Positions 60,501 through 64,000 of a stretch of 64,000 bases of DNA are shown here, piece by piece. Both the position numbers and the translations under genes were made by a program. The DNA lies in the NCBI GenBank assembly GCA_032622095.1, contig CP136068.1, forward strand, positions 51,950,443 to 52,014,442, written 5' to 3'. This DNA comes from Siphonodentalium dalli (Eukaryota > Mollusca > Scaphopoda > Gadilida > Siphonodentaliidae). The notes under the pieces are model-generated. The model was not told where the DNA came from. It worked only from the letters and a program-made list of their open reading frames with translations, and made no database searches. How positions within the stretch are numbered: position 1 is the first letter of the stretch; every line of letters starts with the position of its first letter.

Positions 60501-63500
60501 TCTACCTAATCAGATAGCACATAATCAATGTTTATTTCTAAACACCCGAAAAATGCCATGAATCTTCGTCTAAAAGATATATGTAATGTATGTAAAAAAT
60601 CTAATTTTGATATTACCAGTAAAATAATTTTGTAATATTTAAAGATATATTTCCTCTTCGAAGTCCTTTCTGCAAGGATTGAATTTGAGGAACTACAACA
60701 AAATCCAATATACCGTAACCTAGTCAGGACATTTATCTTGTGATTTTGACGGATACGAAAATTTAACTAATGAGTGAACAAGACAAATGTTTCTGTAATG
60801 AAATGAAGACAACAGTAAAACTGTAACACCTCATATCGGTATTTGGAAAAGTAGCTTACCTATAACAACCATTTTCGTTTGGCAGTTAGCCCCGCACCCT
60901 GGGCATTCAACATGGAAAACTGCCACCTGTATTTGGTTAAACATAATATTTTAACTGAAAAATCATGGAAAATTAAACTTTTATGCAGTTTAAACGTTCT
61001 CAGCTTCAATATATTCATCAGACATACAACTTGAGGTATACTAAGATGAATATATATACCGTTGAAATGAATATATCAAAGTGGATGAATATCCTGATAG
61101 ATCTGAACCAAGCTCTGGATAAAAGTTTTTTTGACAAATCTATCCCCAGCCCTAAATATACAACAGCCTTTATTTTCCTAGAATTAGGGCAAGTTTGAGC
61201 TATGACCAGATTGAATACTTATTTGGATACATAAAATAGTGGTGAACGTTTTATTGTTACCAGAAACTGTTAAATTTTTTAGCCAGCTTTTCATATTCAT
61301 GTACAAAAGGAGAATAGTTCTACCTATTTTGAACAGATAGAAAACAGTCAAACAATTGATCTCATTTGAACAGTTGAATCACCTCAAATTGAGTTCATTG
61401 TATTCTTTGTTGAATTATTTAATTATAGCTAGCAACAGACGAGAATCAGAAAACTAGTACCAGTAGTATGGTCGTAAGGGAGATCGGTAGTATGGTCGTT
61501 AGGCAGTTAGATCCAGAAGAATTTGGTAAAGAAGCCGTTTGGGTCTCAAAATGTGCGGGCTGGTTTGTAAAACTACATATACAATGTATGCTAAAATCCA
61601 CTTTGGAGAAAATTACCAATACAACTTGACGTCCAAAATAACAGTTGGTATCGGAAAATGCTGAATTTCTGTAGTGGTAGCACCAATTAATGCCAAATTT
61701 GTAATAAATTGAATTATACACAAACAATGCTTAGTCATAAGCCATATCTGTAGAAAGTGAGTACCAAAATGGCCACTAAAATGGACAAAATCGAATGAAA
61801 TTTACATTTTGTGCAAAATTGAATAGTTAGTCCAATAAGATTGATCAAACGCTCGAATTATGTGAGGAAGAATGATTGCAGAGTATAAGAGAAACTTTTG
61901 ATCAAAGATGTGTGAAATCTCTCTAATGTATCTCATGAGAGCAAGCGAAAGCAGGGTCTTCTACGACAGTTAAATCTGGACTTTTGGGTGACCAGAAACA
62001 GAAAATTAACACAGTTTTATCTGTACTTGATATGTGCATAATTAGACAGTTAAATATAGAATACACACATAGTGTTTCTGAATACCAAATTTACACCACG
62101 AGTGGGATTAGTGATTTACTGCACGTTCTTTAGTGAGTGCGATAAATTATCAAACCCACGAGTGATATTTGTCAACTCTGCAACAAATGAGTGGACAAAA
62201 CTTTTTCCATATGGATATCCCTTCCCACATGGTGGTTCATAAGTATACCAAACATCATTAAAACCTGTGCCATGTGAATATCCCTTCCCACATGGTGGTT
62301 CATAAGTATACCAAACATCATTAAAACCTGTTCCATGTGAATATCCCTTCCCACATGGTGGTTCATAAGTATACCAAACATCATTAAAACCTGTTCCATG
62401 TGAATATCCCTTCCCACATGGTGGTTCATAAGTATACCAAACATCATTGAAATCTGACCTACAATGACTGAGATAGAGAGCTCCAAGCTGTCACGGATGG
62501 ATGGACAAACAGATGCATGGAACCCATTCATATACCCCCCCACCAGATAATTACAGTTAGAATAAGATTTATCTGAAATCTCACCTCTTCTTTGGCATTG
62601 AATAACTTTCCAAGTTCACTTTGGCCCTGCAACGGAAATAATCAAGCCTTGAAATAGGGTGTCTGTCATTTGCAGAATGAGGTCCCCAGAGGGTGAATTT
62701 AGTGATGCTACCCCACATAGCGGGCTAGCATCACCAAATTCACCCTCTGGGAGGGTGAATTTGGTGATGCTAGCCCGCTATGTGGGGTAGCACCACTAAA
62801 TTCACCCTCTGGGGACCTCATTCTGCAAATGACAGACACCCTATTTCAAGGCTTGGAAATAATAATGAAGCCAATGTAAACATTATCATAATATAATAGA
62901 TAACTCAGGCTGGATAACTGGGTTTTATCTTATCAGGGTGTAAACACCGTTTAGTTAACTGGGTATTATCTTAACAAGGTGTAAACATTATCAATCAGAT
63001 AACTGGGTATTATCTTAACAGGGTGTAAACATCATTTAGATAACTGGGTATTATCTTAACAGGGTGTAAACATTATCATTTAGATAACTGGGTATTATCT
63101 TAACAGGGTTTTTCTGCTTGTATTATCATATCAACCCTACAGATGTAGAATAGACCATTCCAATATATATATGGTATATACATTTTTGTAAGAGCAATCA
63201 ATGCATACATCATTCATTTTGCAAAGTAGCATTACAATTACAAGCATTACAATTGCCAGAACAATCATTATAATTACCATTACAATTATCATTACATGCA
63301 TTACAACTACAATTAAAATTACCATTACAAGCATTACAATTACCATTACTTGCCATTTTTGCATTAAAATTATCATTACTTTCAGTGCGATAGGTTTAAA
63401 ATTAAAAAATAAAGTCTGTGTTCGCGGTCTCCCTGCCTACTCAAAAGTCATGCTGACCCTAATTTTTTATTCAATTTTCTTTTATAAATTATAAACGAAT

Positions 63501-63670
63501 GTTTATTTTCTTGGAACAAGATTAGAGAAATATAGCTATGACAGCACTTTCTATGGATTCACAACTACTGTTGCTAATGTTGGACAAATTCGTTTACAAA
63601 ATACTCACAGGATCATTGTATTGTTTTAAACTTCCACTTGTAACATAACCATCATTATTCATGAAAGCTA
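33408..63670 (-). CDS. ZPR1: ZPR1 zinc-finger protein, C-terminal part (8 exons, 5' end outside window)
   Basis: CDS is complement(join(33408..33527,41940..42008,47939..48031,49746..49856,59970..60130,60860..60926,62585..62626,63609..>63670)): 240 residues plus stop, all phases consistent. It covers the second C4 zinc finger (CPGC in the third exon here, CDQC in the fourth), then the second ZPR1 homology domain: 'IPHFKETVIMATECDQCG', 'IPELNFESG', 'LTTVEGLI', 'LILDDPAGNCYIQ', 'NPHAP' and the C-terminal 'LGLNDMKTE', all family hallmarks. Vertebrate ZPR1 is about 459 residues; the first half must lie beyond 64000. ZPR1 is known as a conserved eEF1A-binding/folding factor that also interacts with SMN and shuttles between cytoplasm and nucleus. 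Introns are large (up to 10.1 kb) and filled with different transposons. One intron is GC-AG. Confidence 0.93.
33950..34640. repeat. two diverged copies of an about 120-bp sequence
   Basis: 'GAATTCAAGGCCATTCCTCA' near 33958 recurs at about 34482 with 'CTCTGATTGGCT..CGTC' and 'TTTCTGCATGCAG.TTCTGAT' in the same order. Lies in the last ZPR1 intron. Confidence 0.6.
34970..35085. repeat. foldback with perfect 14-bp stem
   Basis: GTGGAAGGATAGAA (35010-35023) and TTCTATCCTTCCAC (35030-35043) form a perfect stem with a 6-base loop. Outer parts (GTTAATGTGTTTGTTGATAT against ATATCAATAAACCCATTAAC) extend the inverted repeat. Probably a small foldback MITE. Confidence 0.65.
35290..35470. mobile_element. 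decayed relative of the hAT MITE at 19403
   Basis: Shares ACCATGAAATTACCAACTG, C-rich stretches and 'GTTGGAAATTTCCAA' with the 19403-19798 element. Ends not identifiable. Confidence 0.4.
35600..36300 (+). repeat. about 150-bp tandem core repeat, 4-5 copies
   Basis: 'TTGACC.GGTGACCCCATTT', 'AATCTGAAT..CAGTCACCAAAG' and 'AAGAATTACTATGGAGA' recur at about 150-bp spacing. Same core family as 40770-41318. Confidence 0.65.
36368..36510. mobile_element. palindromic MITE copy (CAAGCCTTGAAATAG family)
   Basis: Starts CAAGCCTTGAAATAG and contains a hairpin whose arms run from AGGTCCCCAGAGGGTGAAT to ATTCACCCTCTGGGGACCTC. A second, more elaborate copy lies at 62643-62855. Confidence 0.7.
36612..40259 (-). 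pseudogene. degraded CR1-like non-LTR retrotransposon: 2A-PHD ORF, APE endonuclease, reverse transcriptase
   Basis: Order on the minus strand: 2A-PHD protein (40259-39669); AP-endonuclease domain from about 39045 (RILTVNGRSLPSN, then PDIILGTESWL), an internal gap, then GGDFNCPD near 38764 and GISDHAM near 38553; a basic linker with frameshifts (38333-38103); reverse transcriptase (about 38100-36960) with 'LDFSKAFDTVPH', catalytic FADD at 37210-37221, and C-terminal fragment 36962-36612. Lesions: deletion within the endonuclease, frameshifts near 38660 and 38100-38330, an in-frame TAA at 37720-37722 where the family has Lys, a deletion and frameshift near 36955, and loss of the extreme C-terminus. 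Lies in the last ZPR1 intron, sense to the gene. APE plus RT of this type belongs to the CR1/Jockey group. Confidence 0.9.
39669..40259 (-). CDS. retrotransposon protein with N-terminal 2A-like motif and PHD finger
   Basis: The open frame holds 196 codons. A 2A-like peptide ends in GDIEENPGP about 50 residues from the first Met (near 40104-40133), preceded by a hydrophobic Leu-rich stretch (LEILLLTA); 2A peptides cause ribosome skipping at the G-P bond. A PHD-type finger follows: CAVC, CCDDC, WHHKTC, CFKC. The more likely start is the later Met (METCLHV), as the upstream codons overlap a 5' hairpin repeat. 2A motifs at the N-terminus of such ORFs are known in APE-type retrotransposons of marine invertebrates. 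This part is still open although the rest of the element is broken. Confidence 0.82.
   Translation of the reverse strand: MKQRESSHPQFEVFGWCGLYHARSMETCLHVTNHYLEILLLTAGDIEENPGPGPVRMKKSIYPCAVCEDEVSWTDKGVCCDDCQNWHHKTCIEMDTVEFKAHEERPSLPWKCFKCDSINISSFTFHNYEIHTSNYYQPLSMLDSTIDSLCSGFNPTETSSPLPHSEQNNTRKSLTQAESVNPLNYKHSEVYQILIT
40186..40440 (-). repeat. four diverged hairpin repeats in the 5' region of the retrotransposon
   Basis: The word AGCATGGTACAGCCCATGCT (or a close variant, followed by ACCCCTG) occurs near 40195, 40288, 40335 and 40410. Each is a short palindrome (AGCATGG..CCATGCT). They lie just upstream of, and partly inside, the 2A-PHD open frame. Confidence 0.65.
40445..40633 (-). mobile_element. 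TTAA-ended segment with two 18-bp palindromes (copy 1)
   Basis: On the minus strand it starts TTAACACATTGACTGCCACT (TTAA at 40630-40633), has palindromes at 40598-40615 and 40556-40573 exactly 42 bp apart, then 'AATAACAACAGAAACCGA' and 'TGCCCAAC.ACCTCATTGAT'. It is collinear with 51579-51752. The TTAA end suggests a piggyBac-type terminus; alternatively it is the 5' UTR of the adjacent retrotransposon. Confidence 0.7.
40770..41318 (+). mobile_element. tandem-core element, about 152-bp cores, GACGGACGG tail and GTGAGCTAAAA end
   Basis: Three to four cores ('TTGACC..GTGACCTCATTTGAA', 'CACACCAAATATGAACCC', 'AAGAATTACTAT'), then a GACGGACGG/TACGACG microsatellite, then a terminal hairpin AGCTCCACC..GGTGAGCTAAAA. 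Different cores, same end plan as the 11864 element. Confidence 0.7.
41940..42008 (-). CDS. ZPR1: ZPR1 exon with DDPAGN motif
   Basis: 23 codons (MCAGKLFDYHLILDDPAGN...) between acceptor ATCTTTCAG and donor CAG|GTAAAT, phase 0 at both ends. DDPAGN/DDPSGN is the diagnostic motif at the end of each ZPR1 domain. Confidence 0.92.
42452..42509. repeat. 58-bp hairpin
   Basis: TTCAATGGAAGGGGAATAAC pairs with GTTATTCCCCTTGCATTGAA; a further TCTA/TAGA extends the stem around a 12-base loop. It resembles a small MITE or a pre-miRNA-sized fold; nothing else supports a miRNA. Confidence 0.6.
42510..44340. other. ZPR1 intron sequence without recognised features
   Basis: AT-rich, with poly-G (about 43052) and poly-C (about 43280) runs and a GCCGATCACGATCGGC palindrome near 42882. 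No exon seen. Confidence 0.4.
44341..45035 (+). repeat. about 130-170-bp tandem cores followed by GGACAGACGG microsatellite
   Basis: 'GATACCAAAAACTATACAGG' recurs (near 44530, 44678, 44831) with 'GTGTGTCATCATAAAC' and 'GGGTTAATTATTTTCTAA'. The array ends in a (GGACAGAC)n/(GGAC)n tract at 44943-45005. The P2 element begins directly after it. Confidence 0.65.
45048..47307. mobile_element. P2: 2.26-kb TIR element with four-word arrays at each end
   Basis: Terminal inverted repeats ACTCTCCCCTGCC and its partner GGCAGGAGAGAGT. Left words AATAATAGTGATGG start at 45062, 45079, 45114 and 45133. Right end: AATAATCGTGATG words near 47217 and 47235, plus two fused in a perfect 26-bp palindrome at 47269-47294 (core AAACGTGACGTCACGTTT). 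The interior has no long open frame, so it is non-autonomous or decayed. It lies within a ZPR1 intron. Confidence 0.75.
47939..48031 (-). CDS. ZPR1: ZPR1 exon (helical linker LEKNPF)
   Basis: 31 codons (LEKNPFLRHCGDSTLESM...) between acceptor TTTTTTCAG and donor GAG|GTAAAA, phase 0. Aligns with the 'TKNPF..GDSS' segment of animal ZPR1. Confidence 0.88.
48308..49471. mobile_element. pogo/Tigger-like DNA transposon remnant, TA target duplication
   Basis: Left end CAGTAAAACCTCTCTAAACC, right end GGAGAGGTTTCACTG (inverted), each flanked by TA (48306-48307, 49472-49473). CAGT..ACCTCTC-type ends with TA duplication are typical of pogo/Tigger elements. Length 1.16 kb with no transposase frame, so a non-autonomous derivative. 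It fills most of the intron between the ZPR1 exons at 47939 and 49746. Confidence 0.75.
49746..49856 (-). CDS. ZPR1: ZPR1 exon (IPEL...TTVEGLI)
   Basis: 37 codons (TATSCIKIPELNFESG..., LTTVEGLIFSLKEE) between acceptor TTTATTCCAG and donor GAG|GTATAC. Both motifs are ZPR1-domain hallmarks. Confidence 0.93.
49857..50732. other. ZPR1 GC-AG intron, 3' part; no recognised feature
   Basis: AT-rich. A short AATCGAATCGAATCTCG-type repeat near 50240-50270. No exon seen. Confidence 0.4.
50733..51481. mobile_element. MITE whose interior is a degenerate ATTCGG/CCGAAT array
   Basis: Inverted ends CCGGTTCCATATCCCCGATT and AATCGGGAATATGGAACC. Between them the word TTCGG(G/C/T) and its complement recur at roughly every 10-20 bases with no longer-range order. 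Open frames here reflect this composition. Confidence 0.7.
51579..51752 (+). mobile_element. TTAA-ended segment with two 18-bp palindromes (copy 2)
   Basis: Starts TTAACACGTTGACGGCCGC. Perfect palindromes CTACGAGTTAACTCGTAG lie at 51597-51614 and 51639-51656, 42 bp apart, followed by 'AATAACAACAGAAACCGA' and 'ATGCCCAACAATCTCATTGA'. About 170 bp are collinear with 40445-40633; beyond 51752 similarity stops. Confidence 0.75.
52087..52426. mobile_element. E1: 340-bp TIR element
   Basis: Inverted ends TTTTTCCTCAAGGGAAGCCC (52113) and its partner at 52371-52401, extended by AT-rich inverted flanks. The left 200 bp is homologous to the right end of E2 (58490-58685, inverted). It abuts the left end of E2. 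Confidence 0.75.
52835..54680. repeat. interior direct repeats of E2 (GC-rich, about 130-150 bp, three copies)
   Basis: A GC-rich unit (GAGGATTGGTTGCCCGAATC then CACTCTGCCT/CACCCTGCCT) occurs at about 52840-52975, 53605-53740 and, more diverged, 54550-54660. A second unit ('CAGGGGGACAAGACC', 'CTCGTAATGGAGTGGGCCAC') occurs at 53441-53555 and 54140-54270. Confidence 0.7.
54655..55370. repeat. interior tandem repeats of E2, three diverged copies of about 170-190 bp
   Basis: 'CTTTATATGTGTGA..ATACAA', 'AATAGAA..AGAGCCA.GT', 'GGACTCT..TTGGAAA' and 'CAATATAAATGC' recur in the same order near 54660, 55030 and 55195. Confidence 0.6.
56523..56635. repeat. 113-bp hairpin inside E2
   Basis: Arms of about 54 bp (CGGGAGACATTGAGATTTGT... 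and its inverse ending ATCTCAATGTCTCCCTCG) with few mismatches and a 3-base centre. Related words GGGAGACATTG and 'GGCGACAAATCAC' occur near 55625-55670. Confidence 0.75.
57151..57538. repeat. 195-bp tandem duplication inside E2
   Basis: 57151-57345 is repeated at 57346-57538, almost identical apart from a two-base deletion (GAAAAACTTG versus GGAACTTG). A recent event. Confidence 0.9.
58973..59343. repeat. long inverted repeat with four 18-bp palindromes
   Basis: Arms of about 160 bp (58973-59131 and 59186-59343), centre near 59158. Palindromes of the CTACGAGTTATCTCGTAG type sit at 59019-59036, 59082-59099, 59214-59231 and 59278-59295, in mirror order and 63-64 bp apart within each arm. To the right a TTAA-end (TTAACACGTTCACTGCCG on the minus strand) lies at 59448-59451. 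Confidence 0.8.
59700..59912 (+). mobile_element. 3' fragment of a tandem-core element
   Basis: Contains 'GCAGCCATGTTTTTTGAC', 'GCTCCCATCTAGAGGTCACC' and the end 'AGCTCAAACTTGACTTCG..' with TTGAGCTAA. Most like the old copy at 1862-3192. Confidence 0.65.
59970..60130 (-). CDS. ZPR1: ZPR1 exon with second half of zinc finger; GC donor
   Basis: Two bases completing a split codon plus 53 codons (IPHFKETVIMATECDQCG... to LKRDVLK). Acceptor CTGTATTTTCAG. The donor is AAG|GCAAGC, a GC donor with otherwise strong consensus; reading stops soon after (TGA), and the next exon continues exactly in phase. Confidence 0.93.
60131..60859. other. ZPR1 intron, no recognised feature
   Basis: AT-rich sequence between two ZPR1 exons. 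Confidence 0.45.
60860..60926 (-). CDS. ZPR1: ZPR1 exon with first half of zinc finger (CPGC)
   Basis: 22 codons plus one base (VAVFHVECPGCGANCQTK...) between acceptor AACCAAATACAG and donor ATAG|GTAAGC. Supplies the first CxxC pair of the second zinc finger. Confidence 0.92.
60927..62200. other. ZPR1 intron, no recognised feature
   Basis: AT-rich. A short duplicated phrase GGTCGTAAGGGAGATCGGTAG-type near 61468-61500. No exon seen. Confidence 0.4.
62206..62460. repeat. 63-bp tandem repeat, 4 copies
   Basis: 'CCCTTCCCACATGGTGGTTC' recurs every 63 bp (near 62219, 62282, 62345, 62408). Because 63 is a multiple of 3 a minus-strand frame stays open; it is not a gene. A GGATGGATGG tract follows at 62495, so this is probably another tandem-core element. 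Confidence 0.85.
62585..62626 (-). CDS. ZPR1: ZPR1 14-codon exon
   Basis: GQSELGKLFNAKEE between acceptor TTTCCGTTGCAG and donor GAG|GTGAGA, phase 0 at both ends. Corresponds to the variable acidic linker between the two ZPR1 domains. Confidence 0.82.
62643..62855. mobile_element. 213-bp nested palindrome MITE
   Basis: The whole is a near-perfect inverted repeat (CAAGCCTTGAAATAGGGTGT ... mirrored to 62855; centre 62749). Each half is itself a hairpin (CCAGAGGGTGAATTTAGTGA ... TCACCAAATTCACCCTCTGG), giving four alternating copies of one arm. The single-hairpin relative is at 36368-36510. Confidence 0.85.
62905..63113. repeat. about 44-bp tandem repeat, 5 copies
   Basis: GATAACTGGGTATTATCTTA + ACAGGGTGTAAACAT recurs five times with short variable spacers. 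Confidence 0.85.
63215..63380. repeat. low-complexity ATTACA/ATTACC tract
   Basis: Repeated (CATTACAATTA)-like words; the open frames on both strands across it are compositional artefacts. Confidence 0.8.
63609..63670 (-). CDS. ZPR1: ZPR1 exon at end of first ZPR1 domain (most upstream in window)
   Basis: Two bases plus 20 codons (AFMNNDGYVTSGSLKQYNDP) between acceptor ATATTCTCAG and donor CCT|GTGAGT. Position after the expected DDPSGN of domain 1 and the 'SF.EN' to 'HY' spacing support it, but sequence similarity is weak. Confidence 0.65.
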
Positions 63671-64000
63671 CTGAGAATATAGTTGATAAAGTAAATCAAG
63701 TAATTCAAAAAAATAATGCCAAAGGAAATACATCACTTAATATTACACATTACAAAAAAACAACATATCCAGCTAAAAAAAAGATGCATTACTTTGAATT
63801 ACATGTAATACATAAAAGGACCCATTACACATTACTTTCCATTACTTGAGAAAAACAAATCCATTGTAATGCATTAATATTACTCATTACAAAAAAAACA
63901 ACATTTCCAGATAAACAAAGATGATTAATTCCAGAATAGAAAATCCGGAAAAAAAATATGATTGAACACTCCGTTGAAGGCCCTCATAGCAGTGAACATC
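63671..64000. other. ZPR1 intron sequence running off the window
   Basis: AT-rich with repeated 'CATTACAAAAAAA' and 'ACATTAC' words near 63748 and 63878. The next upstream ZPR1 exon (first domain, DDPSGN end) is not within the window. Confidence 0.5.

Noticed and set aside
62172-62543. 123-codon minus-strand open frame with 21-residue repeats
   Set aside because: Produced by a 63-bp tandem repeat.
63137-63494. Open frames rich in Ile/Thr/Val on both strands
   Set aside because: Low-complexity ATTACA tract.

Overview
The window is metazoan nuclear DNA. It is intron-rich, AT-rich and dominated by interspersed repeats. The repeat types suggest a bivalve mollusc: elements built from about 160-bp tandem cores followed by a GACGGACG-type microsatellite and a terminal GAGCTAAAA hairpin (an architecture known from bivalve 'pearl'/CvA elements), and a CR1-like retrotransposon with a 2A-PHD protein. 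No species can be assigned from sequence alone.

Only two host genes can be supported, both on the minus strand. The first is a complete two-exon RBM7-like gene (RRM protein of the nuclear exosome targeting complex): exon 1 at 18723-18809, a 12.9-kb intron, exon 2 at 5108-5800, giving 259 residues. The second is the 3' part of ZPR1 (zinc-finger protein, eEF1A partner): eight consecutive exons between 63670 and 33408 encode the C-terminal 240 residues, and the 5' half lies beyond the right edge. All reading phases agree. One ZPR1 intron has a GC-AG rather than GT-AG boundary. No tRNA, rRNA or CRISPR was found.

Layout: 1-5000 hairpin MITE and tandem-core repeats; 5.1-18.8 kb RBM7, whose intron holds tandem-core elements, a 444-bp foldback, a MITE split by another element, and a broken LINE on the opposite strand; 19-22.3 kb nested MITEs (one hAT with a clean 8-bp target duplication) and a 42-bp minisatellite; 22.3-26 kb mostly featureless apart from poly-C tracts and a 343-bp duplication; 26.8-33.3 kb head-to-tail repeat elements and a 2.1-kb tandem segmental duplication ending 108 bp past the ZPR1 stop; 33.4-63.7 kb ZPR1, with different elements in its introns (degraded CR1-like LINE with 2A-PHD, P2, a pogo/Tigger-like element, a TTCGG-rich MITE, a 6.3-kb TIR element, foldbacks).

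The most interesting signals are: (1) two TIR elements (P1 at 11.3 kb, P2 at 45.0 kb) that share a layout of four short words at each end with the same 35- and 19-bp spacing although the words differ; (2) an 18-bp palindrome (CTACGAGTTAACTCGTAG type) recurring at TTAA-ended segments, in a four-palindrome foldback, and as a half-site in the 42-bp minisatellite, where 42 bp is also the spacing between palindromes in the TTAA segments; (3) a MITE whose mirror symmetry gives the exact boundaries of an inserted tandem-core element.
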